Shown in pieces: positions 39,430 through 49,122 of a stretch of 64,000 nt of DNA; within the stretch, counting starts at the first letter, position 1; every line of letters begins with the position of its first letter. The stretch is from Bugulina stolonifera. Lineage: Eukaryota > Bryozoa > Gymnolaemata > Cheilostomatida > Bugulidae. The stretch spans positions 16,632,700-16,696,699 of the forward strand of contig OW285191.1 of NCBI GenBank assembly GCA_935421135.1. Reading direction: 5' to 3'. A program made the translations under genes and the position numbers. Below the pieces are notes generated by a model. That model saw nothing but the letters and a program-made list of their open reading frames with translations. It did no database searches and had not been told where the DNA came from.

Positions 39430-42126
39430 TCAGCTCTCAAGACGCATATCACGTATGGTTTTTGGCCAGAAGGAGTAATAAAATTGACTAGTTTTTATGT
39501 ATGGTGTGTAGGTGTTTTGACATTGTCTCGTATTATACTTATTGAGGTAATTGTAATCGAAAGGTGGTTCAATCCCCTCAGTAATACAACGATGGAACAG
39601 TTTTAGTCTGGCCTTTTTTCGCCTTTCAGTTAAGGATTCTATTTGGGTGTGTTCTCTTACGTTTGTGAAACTTACTTGCCCTTTTATTCTGAAAATAAAT
39701 CTTAATGCTTGATTTTGTATTTTTTCAAGTTGTTTTATGTATTTCCTTTGGTGTGGGTCCCATATCTGGGATGCATATTCCAAATGAGGTCGTACTATTG
39801 CGAAATATGCTGTTTTTCGAGTCTTGGTGTCTGCAGTTTTTAAGACTCTTCTTAGTAGACCTAGTTTTTGGGTTGCAGCAGTTACCATTTTGGAAATTTG
39901 CGAATCCCATTTCAAGTTATTTTGGAGGCACACACCTAGGTAGGAATGAGATGTTACTCGCTCTATTGCTTTGTTGTCAAAAAAATATTGTGATTGATGA
40001 TCTGAACCAACCTGTAAAAAGAAGCATTTGGAAAAATTGAATGACATTTGCCATTCAGACGACCATTTCTGGAGAGCTTTCAAATCCTCTTGCAAAATTT
40101 GTTTATCTTCACTGGTGTTATATATAATAGCATCATCTGCAAATAGTCTGCAGTGTGATTGAATTTGTTGTGGAAGGTCATTTATATAAATTAAAAATAA
40201 AAGAGGGCCCAAAACGGAACCCTGTGGAACCCCAGACACAACTGGTTTCCTAGTCGACTGCGTATCTTCGATTACCACATATTGTTCTCTACTGTGAAGA
40301 AACTCCGCTAGCCATGAATAAATTAGGCTATTAAAACCAATGCTTCTAATCTTGTACAATAACTTTCTGTGATTGACAGAGTCGAAAGCTTTAGAAAAAT
40401 CTAAGATAATTAGATCTACTGTTTTACCAGTGTCACGCAGGTAGGAAATATGGCCAAGTGTGTGGGCCAACTGGGTTTCACATGATCTTCCAGCTCTAAA
40501 ACCATGTTGGCTATCAGTGAAATAATTCAAGTCCTTTAGTATGTTATTTATATGTGATGATAATATATGTTCAAAAAGTTTACATAATAGGCAAGTAAGT
40601 GATATAGGACGATAATTGCTGACAGATTGCGTACTTCCTTTCTTATGAATTGGAATGACTTTAGCTACTTTCCATATAGATGGAAGAGTGGAAGTCTTTA
40701 AGGAGTAACAAAAAATTTCGGATGCAGACGTATAAATTATTGAAGAAAAAGTTTTTAACATTTTCCCTGTTAATTCGTCTGGACCGCAAGACTTTGCACA
40801 ATCGATCTCTTTCAACAACTTTAAAACTCCGTTTTTGTCAACCTGAAGAGGTTCTGCAGCACGTCCTTGTGGAGAAAAATTTATTATAGGACAAAATCTA
40901 TTGTCGTCTATTGTAAAGACTGATTCAAAAAACTCATTAAATACAGTTGCTTTTTGCTCTGATGTTTCTGCCATGACATTATTATGTTTCAGCTTAGGAA
41001 TCAAGTTAGAGTCATTACTTCTACATTGCCGCAGATATTTGTAGAAGGGTTTAGAATTGCCTGTGTGTAGGGGTTTATATAAGAGTTTATTTAAATAGCT
41101 CTTTTTAGCAGACTTGACGGCTTTTTTGTTTGCTCGCCGGAGTTTGCTATATCTGGATTTAATATAAGTGGATGGACAAGTCTTCATTTGGTTGTAAAGA
41201 TGCTTTTGTTTTTTTAAAGCTTTCTCTAATGTATTATTCATCCAAGGAGGATTCTGTTGGTTGGTACAAATCAATCTAGTTGGAACACATGCATCTCTTA
41301 ACAGTAAAACACCTTCTTGAAATTTGTCATATACCACATCAATGGGCATCTGATCGTTTATTAGGCGGTTGATTTCTGTTTGGAAAGGTTCAAAAATTTG
41401 AGTAGCGCTATTTAAGTCCGCATTTTCATAAATGTAAATAAGTTTTGTAGGTTTTTCACTTGATTTGATGGAAAGATTTAGAGATATAGTAATATGTGAA
41501 TGATCACTTAAAGTAGGTGGCTGCACAACAATCTGGTCAATGATGGAAGTACTACTGAATACTAGATCTAGAATGTTACCTTTTATATGAGTAGGTTCAA
41601 ATATATGTTGCTGCAAGTCTAGAGAGCAAATTTTAGCAATGAATGGGTCATACAGTGATTTATTTCCAGAATGTGTGTTATCCTCCCACAAGATTGCAGG
41701 GAAATTGAAATCACCACAGACCACTAGTGAAGAGTTTGTTTTCAAAGAGATGTTGCACACCTCCTGTAACAAATCGGGGATCAAAGCAGAGTCATGATTA
41801 CCTGGAGGCCTATATACATTCAGTAGTATAAATTGAGCATTTTTTAAAGTAATATTGAGACAAAGGGCTTCAGCCATGGATTCTACTTGTATTATGGTAG
41901 ATATTAAGGAGTTATGCACATACACAGCAACCCCTCCTCCTTTTATATTTCTGTCATTCCTATACAACGAAAAACCTGGTATTTTTAATTCACCACTTTG
42001 AATATGGTTGTCTAGCATAGTTTCAGTCAAACAGATAATCTTTATGTTAGGGTTAGAAGCTAATTCCCAGTGAATATCCGTGACTTTGTTTCTTAGTGAT
42101 CTAATATTTACATAAAACATTTCCAT
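39430..42126 (-). CDS. LINE ORF2: endonuclease and reverse transcriptase
   Basis: An uninterrupted 898-residue frame. The N-terminal APE-type endonuclease shows NIRSLRNK, the catalytic Glu in CLTETML, GGGVAVYV, NVYRPPG, VVCGDFNFP and the terminal TLSDHSHI. The central RT shows [58 protein letters not shown] and FADDAIIY; both catalytic Asp clusters (LDFSKAFD and FADD) are intact. The C-terminus (HLEYASQIWDPHQ, SFWPKTIRDMRLES) is the family's usual end. Length is normal for CR1/L2-like ORF2. Every motif I can check is intact, so the copy could be, or recently was, enzymatically competent. Confidence 0.95.
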   Translation of the reverse strand: MEMFYVNIRSLRNKVTDIHWELASNPNIKIICLTETMLDNHIQSGELKIPGFSLYRNDRNIKGGGVAVYVHNSLISTIIQVESMAEALCLNITLKNAQFILLNVYRPPGNHDSALIPDLLQEVCNISLKTNSSLVVCGDFNFPAILWEDNTHSGNKSLYDPFIAKICSLDLQQHIFEPTHIKGNILDLVFSSTSIIDQIVVQPPTLSDHSHITISLNLSIKSSEKPTKLIYIYENADLNSATQIFEPFQTEINRLINDQMPIDVVYDKFQEGVLLLRDACVPTRLICTNQQNPPWMNNTLEKALKKQKHLYNQMKTCPSTYIKSRYSKLRRANKKAVKSAKKSYLNKLLYKPLHTGNSKPFYKYLRQCRSNDSNLIPKLKHNNVMAETSEQKATVFNEFFESVFTIDDNRFCPIINFSPQGRAAEPLQVDKNGVLKLLKEIDCAKSCGPDELTGKMLKTFSSIIYTSASEIFCYSLKTSTLPSIWKVAKVIPIHKKGSTQSVSNYRPISLTCLLCKLFEHILSSHINNILKDLNYFTDSQHGFRAGRSCETQLAHTLGHISYLRDTGKTVDLIILDFSKAFDSVNHRKLLYKIRSIGFNSLIYSWLAEFLHSREQYVVIEDTQSTRKPVVSGVPQGSVLGPLLFLIYINDLPQQIQSHCRLFADDAIIYNTSEDKQILQEDLKALQKWSSEWQMSFNFSKCFFLQVGSDHQSQYFFDNKAIERVTSHSYLGVCLQNNLKWDSQISKMVTAATQKLGLLRRVLKTADTKTRKTAYFAIVRPHLEYASQIWDPHQRKYIKQLEKIQNQALRFIFRIKGQVSFTNVREHTQIESLTERRKKARLKLFHRCITEGIEPPFDYNYLNKYNTRQCQNTYTPYIKTSQFYYSFWPKTIRDMRLES

Positions 42127-42171
42127 TTTTTTTAGGTTTATGTCCTGTTGACTTTTCCCATTATTTATAGC

Positions 42172-42906
42172 CTATTGGACCATTACAATAGCTCCCCTTT
42201 TGATTTTCACATTTTCACCTTTTGACTTTCTTTCCCTACATTCTTGTCTCAACTTATACTGCTCATCTCGTTCAGTTCTTGTCAGATCTGGATTGACATA
42301 CATTCCTTTAAACTCTGCTATAGATGTGCATAGTGCCTTCGCTTTACTAATCAGTTTCCATTTATCTGCCTCGCTTTGAAAAGAAACTAAGAAAATTTGT
42401 TTAGTATTTGGTCCAATTTTTTTTATACCTGCGCAATCAACTGGTACTTTAGCCAAGAAGGCCACAACTTTCTCTTGAGAGGCGTCACCCGAGAAGACAA
42501 CATTCTTGGCTCTTTTTTCTCTCTCTCTGAGTTCCTCTACAACAGTATTGACGGTGAGCTTACTATCATTTCGATTTTCACTCTGACTACACTGGGAATT
42601 AGAACTTTGTTGATCCAATAACTGAGAAGTTTTTGTAGAAATATCTAATACTACCTCCTTCAAGCTTTTCACTTCTGCATCTATTTCTCTAATCTTCGAT
42701 TCCATTACAGTCATTTGCTGCAGAATTTTCTTTGAACTTATCTCACAGCTTGGACAAAACCAATGAATTGTACTACTTTTACCAGCTTTTGATTGGAGAA
42801 AATTCACAGCATCTTGATCAGCTCCAGAACATTTGGTTTCAAACCACTGGTTACAAATGTTGCATTGAATGCAATCACCTTTAATATTTCTTTTGCACCC
42901 GCCATT
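42172..42906 (-). pseudogene. LINE ORF1: PHD-type zinc finger and coiled-coil protein, start disrupted
   Basis: The frame is open from 42906 down to the TAG at 42172-42174, about 244 codons. It starts with a PHD-like finger (CIQCNICNQWFETKC ... HWFCPSC), then a coiled coil (VMESKIREIDAEVKSLKEVV) and a basic domain (LRQECRERKSKGENVKIKRG). Such proteins bind the LINE RNA. There is no ATG in this frame: a stop lies at 42909-42907, and the natural-looking ATG at 42905 is in another frame. A one-base deletion just after the start codon would explain this. ORF1 is therefore probably broken in this copy. Confidence 0.8.
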
Positions 42907-43054
42907 TTAGTTTTATTTTTTAATTTATTTGCCAATGCAAAACTTCAAATATGAAATCAGATTGATAATTTTTTAGTTGCATTAGATTGAATTGAAAGTT
43001 TTTCCACTAAGACCCTACTTTTTACGTAAAAAGCGTAGGAGCACTAACATACAT

Positions 43055-44076
43055 CAGAGTTGGGTCCAAGTCGAATTGCAAGTCAACAAGTCAAGTCATT
43101 TCTAAAATTTTGGAGGCAAGTCAAGCCCAAGTCAAGTCCAAGTCAAGTCAGTGCTGCCTCAGGTCAAGTCAAATAATTTCTAAAATTTTAAAGGTGAGTC
43201 AAGTCCGAAGTCAAGTCAGTGCTGCCTCAAGTCAAGTCAGCTGTCATGCAAGTCACAAGTCAAGTCAAAGTCAAGTCAAGTGGAAAACAACTTCAAAGAA
43301 TTTTACATTTTCCAAAACATCACTTTTTTCTTTTAGTAGGCATTCCAATCCATGAAAAACCTATGCCAAGGTGTAGCAGGGCATGTACATGTATGTTATG
43401 CAACCATGGTAAAAAACTAGTCTATATATATAAGTAGTATTATTGGCACTACGGTCGAAACTGATCATATAGTATTATATACTGTATATTGTAATGGTGA
43501 TACAGTGCTACATGGCATATAAACAGCACATGGTACAGCACAGAGTGTCCTCTGGCCAGTCCTGCAATTTAACTCTAGTAATTATTGCACTGTACATTGT
43601 ATTCACTACTTACACCACACCTATGCTACACTTACAGTACTTGCACTGTGTGTACTTGTGACTATGCATTGTGTAGTCTCACGTACATACAGCCTAGATA
43701 TTGCCTGAGTTGTGTATCCTCATAGCTAACCTTGATATACTCCGAGTGCTGCTAGTAGCACTGATCTAGTAAAAATGATAAATTGGTAGGCAATTGAGAC
43801 CTTTTTTCCATGTTCGTTGGAAAAAGTTTTATTTGCCAGATTGACTTGGCAAAACTCAAGTCAAAGTCACAAGTCATTCATGTGTCCAAATCAAGTCAAG
43901 TTGATGTGCAAGTCAAAGTCAAGTTAAAATCACAAGTCATTCATGTGTCCAAGTCAAGTCACATTGATGCGCAAGTCAAAGTCAAGTCAAGTCAGCAAGT
44001 TGGCAAGTCCAAGTCAAGTCGACTTGTGACTTGACTTGGCAAGTCAAGTAAAATCTATGACTTGGACCCAGCTCTG
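43055..44076. mobile_element. hAT-like non-autonomous element packed with AAGTC repeats
   Basis: The ends are inverted repeats: CAGAGTTGGGTCCAAGTC at 43055-43072 and GACTTGGACCCAGCTCTG at 44059-44076, 17 of 18 matching. CAGAG/CTCTG termini are typical of hAT elements. CTAACATA occurs at 43044-43051 and again at 44078-44085, close to but not exactly flush with the ends, suggesting an 8-bp target duplication. Both sides are filled with AAGTC/CAAGTC pentamers in the same orientation (43070-43280, 43850-44050), including a diverged direct duplication of about 60 bp (CACAAGTCATTCATGTGTCC near 43867 and 43930). The middle (43330-43810) is unique. No transposase frame. Confidence 0.8.
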
Positions 44077-44085
44077 CCTAACATA

Positions 44086-44484
44086 GCATAGCTTTACACA
44101 CATAAGATAAGACTAAGTGTGCTCTGTGTGAGAAAATGCAAAAAAATTGGTATAGCCCATAGCAATAATAATTATTAGTATAATATTATATATTTAGTGA
44201 TATAGGCCTATATTTATATTAATTATTATTGTATAATGATATATAAATATATGCCTATATCTATATTTATTATAATAACTTGAATAGTATTTGAATTTGT
44301 TTTACAGTTTGTAGGAATATGATCACTGTTTAGTTTCTACTAGAATATCTCAACTTGTCTTCTTATCAATCAAGAATGTGAATGCTAGAGCGCTTTTAAT
44401 TTTCAACTATATAATATATAGACCCTATTTAGTATACTAATTGCAGGCATATGTATATGTAATTTATTATTGAAAGGGTTGTCT
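44086..44484. other. MRPL11 upstream region
   Basis: 400 bp of AT-rich sequence between the hAT-like element and the MRPL11 start; it should contain the MRPL11 promoter. A low-complexity ATTATTATA/ATATATA zone lies at 44160-44280. Nothing else seen. Confidence 0.5.
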
Positions 44485-46556
44485 ATGGCTACCAAGGTTG
44501 CTGGTAAACTTGCAAAGGCTGGCAAGAAAGGAAAAGCAGCATATGCACCATTTTTGAAAGTAACAATTCCAGCGAATGGAGCAAAACCCACTCCACCCCT
44601 TGGGCCACAACTGGGGCAGGTAAGTCCGAAGTAAGGCAATTAGTAAACCTGTAGCGATAAAGGTGTTTGGCACTATAACATTAATATAGCACACATTAAT
44701 CGCCTAAATTCATAATTAGGCCTACTATGGTCCATTATTATTATTACTAGGTGAAATATCTGTGATTGAGGAGTGTGTGAAGTTTTAAGACCAAATAAAC
44801 ATAGCAAAGAGCTCAAAGAGTTTTGCTCGTTGACCTTTTATGTAATATTCATATTGCCTCTCTCAAAGTCTGGATAGGTAATACTATTTTCTTCACAGTG
44901 GTGGAAAGTATCAGAATAATTTGGGGGTTCTTACCATTAGTGAGGCTCAGTAGTTTTATATCATACAATTCTCCTCTGATCTATTATTTCCTACCAATTT
45001 AGCTCATTTAGGCCAATACATACATGTATGTACATGTTGTTACTTTCATGGAACCAATGATCCCTTACAAAAGCAAGTGAACTTTTACACTTTTTCAGGT
45101 ATCAAAAATTTATAGGCTTTTCATGGCAATATCAGCCAGTCGAACGAAGGTATGCTGAAGGATAAGTTGATAGGTTCTTCTGTTAGCATTTGCCACTCAC
45201 TAAGCAAGAGATGCTCACACAATATTAGAATTCACTTGCATTCATAAAATATTATTTAAGGCCATCAGCATTTAATGGGAGTCTTAGCTCTTTCACCAAT
45301 AAGTTGGTGGATACAGAGTACCAAACCAAGGGCCTCAAGCGCTATTGATCACAATGCAAAACTGTACTTTTCCGGTAGAAAAATAAGAGAACCCAATTTG
45401 GAGAAGATACATGTAACTTTAAACTATAATTAAAAGCTTGAGTGCCATTTATGCAACCCAGAAAACTTACTTTAAATTGAATAGATTCAAAGTCTTTACT
45501 TGTTAGCCTAATATAAAGTTAGCTTACGCACAAAACATTTGCTTTTCATTTTCAGCAATGAAATTTTTATTACTTGTTTTGATCTTTTTAGAGGGGGATA
45601 AACTTACCACAGTTTTGCAAAGAATTTAACGCCAAAACAGCTCACATTAAAGATGGGTATCCCCTGCCTACCAGCATCACTATCAATGTAAGTGGAACTA
45701 TGTTATCCTGCCATGCTCATTATAATTGTCACTATGTCAGTTTATTAGACTTGAACATATTTGTTTGCTTACACTTACAGATGGACAAAACATTCAGTAT
45801 TGAAGCTCACACACCACAGACAAGTTTTCTCATTAAAAAGGCAGCAGGAGCCCCAAAGGGTGCTATGAGGCCAGGTAATGGCTACAGTCTGTATACAGGT
45901 GACTTGGAAGAGTAGAGGGTACCCACAACATGCATCTACTAGTTTCTTTTTTTACAAAAGGATGTTGGTCAGAAGAAATACAGTAATCATATGTATTACA
46001 ATAATATTGTTGCATACTGTTAATCTAGTGGTTAGATGGAACATTTAGTACTTGGGCTTAGTATATACGCTCTGTAAGTATGATATCTTATTCCAGGTAT
46101 TGAGTGCGCTGGCATGGTCTCCCTGAAACATGTCTATGAAATAGCCAAAGTAAAGAGTAAAGATTCCAACATGGATGGTATTCCTTTGAAAGAAGTGTGT
46201 CAGCTGGTGATTGGACAGTGTCGTTCTCTAGGAGTTAAAGTGGTGAAAGAGCTGGACCCAGATGAATACAGGTCAGTCTATCTGGTTATTGCAGAAGTAT
46301 CCACATCGGACAACTTAGATAGCTAATCTTATGTAGAATTTGGCTACATTGCCAATTGATAGTCATGTAAATATCTATCAACACATTATTTTACTTCCGT
46401 TTACTTTCTTTAATCTGACCACTCTAGTGTGTATGTACATGTATGTTATGGTTATATTCATTTTTCAGGGAGTTCCTGGCCGTTAGGCAAGTAGAAATAG
46501 AAGAACAGAACAAAGAGATCGAAGAGAAGAAAGCTGCCAAGATGCTGAGATTATAG
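44485..46556 (+). CDS. MRPL11: Mitochondrial large-subunit ribosomal protein uL11m
   Basis: Exons 44485-44619, 45592-45687, 45781-45874, 46097-46271 and 46469-46556 give 195 residues (human 192). The L11 signature is clear: PPLGPQLGQRGINLPQFCKE (from residue 37), FNAKTAHIKDGYPLPTSITI, then SFLIKKAAGAPKGA, MVSLKHVYEIAKVKSKD and GQCRSLGVKVVKELD. The C-terminal extension (VRQVEIEEQNKEIEEKKAAK) matches the mitochondrial form rather than bacterial L11 or cytosolic RPL12. The first 25 residues are basic and free of acidic residues, fitting mitochondrial import. It forms the GTPase-associated stalk base with the rRNA. It is divergent from RCE1, with two transposons between. Confidence 0.95.
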
Positions 46557-47122
46557 CCTTGGTGGAGGTCATACATCATCCTTGGAGAATTTGTATTTTA
46601 TAGGGAAAAGCTGTTGATAATGTAGTACAGAGTATATTTAAAAACTCTGAAAAATGTGGGTGCTGATTCTCAACTTACGTTGATTGGTCACAAACCAATC
46701 AAGTTCCAGTGCATTAAAGCGGCATTTGGAAAATATATTGCAATTTGTTTAGAATGTCTAGAATATTATTGTTTTTTATACCTAACCTGGGCTCCAATCT
46801 CTCAGAATAACATGAAATTTACAGTTTATATGCTCACAGGCTACTTCGTGCATATTCTCTCCAAATCATTTAAACGTTATGGTTATACATTAGTTGTATA
46901 TTTTGATATTCAGCTGTATAGTACAGTACATGTATATGATAATGTAGTGTAAAACTACTAAGCATAAGCTGAGCTTGTTTAGAAATGGCGTCAAAAGTAG
47001 TAGGTGATTGAATATTATAAAAGTTGGGCAGTGTATAGATAAAATACATACAAGTATTAAAAAATGAAGATCCAGTAAACTACATGGAGACTGTTCATCA
47101 GTCATGTTGGAAAGGGTGTAAC
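46557..47122. other. Convergent spacer, MRPL11 / fibrinogen-domain gene
   Basis: 566 bp between two 3' ends. It must hold both 3'UTRs. An open frame at 46656-46952 (+) is AT-rich and lacks recognisable features. Nothing further seen. Confidence 0.5.
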
Positions 47123-49122
47123 TTAGGGATGAGAGAGCATCATCCTGGTGAACCTGAGTGAATAACCGTACCCAAGCCAGTCCTTCCAGTACACACCATC
47201 ATAGAACCCACCATATGGTGTGTAGTGACCACCCACATAGTACTGTCCATTGAGCAGTGCATATGCACAGTAGTTGTACCACCAGCCAGCTGTAACATCA
47301 ACATTTTGGCTAATATATCTGTACAGTGTGTTCTATGCAGTTACACACGTTTCAGTCCATAGAATATCTCTCTACCACCATTATACATTACAATGCATGT
47401 GTAGAGCTATAGGACTTGGGTTTATAATTTATATGGAGAAAATATAGAATGGACCAGGTACCTACCCTTTTGGTTGATGGCACAGTGGTTGTAATCCGGG
47501 GCATCAAAGGTAGCGAATTGCATGTTGTTAGAGTAAGACATGTCATCTACTACATTCCCAGAAAAGCCTGCAATCTACAAGATATTATTTTATTCAGAGA
47601 AATACTTTATACATGCATAGAGCTGTGAATAAACATGCTTGTATAACCAATGAGCAGATGTTGAATAAAACAGCTGAAATATTCTCCAGTTGAGACAGTG
47701 GACCACCCAATCCTATTTTAATATTACGTTGAATGCTGATTAAAACATACCTGAAGTCTGTATCTGTCTTGAGCATTTCCCAAGGCAAAGTATTTGTATG
47801 TGCCAGCTCTGTTATTACCTTGCCAGTCTTGTAGCTGCAGGTCCATAACAGTGTTACCTTCAGTAAAGTACAATGAGGTCTACATTAATGAAGCAACTTC
47901 ATTTATGCCTCAGAGTTATGGGAAATGCTGCAAGACATCAGCAGATCTAAATCGCTGTTATGATAGATGAATAACTACGCAGAGTTGCTCTCTCTTCCCT
48001 TAACAATATGGGAGCAGACAACTCCTTTATGATGGTAAATTAAAATAACGGTTTTACCAGTACATGTACTTCTATTTCCACTAAGTAGAAGTAAAGATAT
48101 ACCTTGTGAAGTAAGATGTTGCATTGTAACTAGTCCGATCCAGAAATCTCCTCCAGAGAGAGAGCCAAAACCAACCTGATAGTCATTGTAACCTCTGTTG
48201 AAATTCTCGTTACCGTACATTCGCTGCTGAATTATTGTGTAGGATTTGTTAACTTGATGGTCACAAAATACCTGAAGAAGCAGAATAACAAGACATTACA
48301 TTTTTCTACAGACATATAAACCAACATTAACTAAAACCAATTGTGTAGAATGAATGCTCCAACTATATAGTTCAATTGGTTACATCAGAACCAAAATACA
48401 TTCCATGTTATTGCTATACAGGTTTAGCATACCTTGACTGAAAGTGAAGAGTTGATATGTATTTTATACACACCAGATTTCTTCTGCCCAGCAAGTCGAA
48501 TATCTTGGCAATCTACAAAATATGGATTCAGGTTGTTTCTCATGACAATCTTTTGTCACAATCAACACACACAGCTACTACTACTATTGGCAATCAGCAT
48601 GCACAATCACTACTGCTATTGGCTGAGGGATTTTAGGTAAACTGCAGTTATATTCTGCATTTGACATTCAAATCTGATATAACCAAGATAGCATAATTAT
48701 GACATTAGTGCACAAATAGATAAGTTATGAAAGCAGTAAAAGTAATTATGATGATATTGGTAACCTGTAATTGCTGAAATGCCTCACTGCCTGTATCACA
48801 CAAGCATAGGACATGGCTACTGAAATACCCCATTGCCTTTATCACGCAAGCATAGTACATGGCTACTGAAATACCCCATTGCCTTTATCACACAAGCATA
48901 GTACATGGCTACTGAAATGCCCCATTGCCTTTATCACACAAGCATAGTACTTGGCTACTGAAATACCCCATTGCCTGTATCACACAAGCATAGTACACAC
49001 ACCACTGTTAAAACAAGTAAAGTCTTACCTCTATATGGCTTCTTTATACTGGAAGACTCAATTTCAACAACAGCTAGACATATGATAAACATAAGAGCCC
49101 AACATGGCCGAGAACCATCCAT
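47123..49122 (-). CDS. Secreted fibrinogen-related protein (single FReD domain)
   Basis: Six exons, 5' to 3': 49122-49029, 48512-48433, 48271-48103, 47857-47751, 47574-47466, 47289-47123; 241 residues. Residues 1-22 form a signal peptide (ALMFIICLAVVEIES). The rest is one fibrinogen C-terminal domain: DCQDIRLAGQKKSGVYKI, VFCDHQ, QQRMYGNENFNRGYNDYQVG, FGSLSGGDFWIGL, MQHLTSQG, the calcium-site region FDAPDYNHCAINQ, then AGWWYNYCAYALLNGQYYVG and WKDWLGYGYSLRFTRMML. There is no collagen stalk or coiled coil, unlike ficolin or angiopoietin. Related proteins act as extracellular lectins in innate immunity or adhesion; which of these applies here is unknown. The usual D-x-D-N-D calcium motif is weak (DAPDYNH). 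Intron 1 has a 46-bp minisatellite. Confidence 0.93.
47981..48024. repeat. Small dispersed hairpin, copy 3
   Basis: GAGTTGCTCTCTCTTCCC faces GGGAGCAGACAACTC across TTAACAATAT, in the intron between exons 3 and 4 of the fibrinogen-domain gene. Same family as the other GAGAGGACAACT hairpins. Confidence 0.65.
48774..48998 (+). repeat. 46-bp minisatellite, 5 copies
   Basis: Units of CTGAAATACCCCATTGCCTT then TATCACACAAGCATAGTACATGGCTA, beginning near 48774, 48820, 48866, 48912 and 48958. It is in intron 1 of the fibrinogen-domain gene, ending about 30 bp from exon 1. Confidence 0.93.

Larger units (their letters stand above)
39139..43044 (-). mobile_element. Near-complete non-LTR retrotransposon (CR1/L2-like clade), two ORFs
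   Basis: Reading on the minus strand: a 5' hairpin motif (43044-43003), an AT-rich 5'UTR, ORF1 (to 42172), a 45-nt gap, ORF2 (42126-39430), a 3'UTR of about 260 bp, a terminal stem-loop motif (39212-39174) and a poly(A) of 28 residues (plus-strand T run 39139-39166). This is the order of an autonomous LINE with target-primed insertion. It sits in the divergent promoter spacer between RCE1 and MRPL11. No clear target-site duplication was found. Confidence 0.9.

Noticed and set aside
42397..42621. Plus-strand frame over LINE ORF1
   Set aside because: Antisense shadow of ORF1.
43003..43044. Hammerhead or HDV-type ribozyme at the LINE 5' end
   Set aside because: A hairpin is present, but I could not place the conserved cores (CUGAUGA...GAAA, or the HDV double pseudoknot).
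46656..46952. 98-codon open frame after MRPL11
   Set aside because: Lies in the probable 3'UTR, biased composition, no homology seen.
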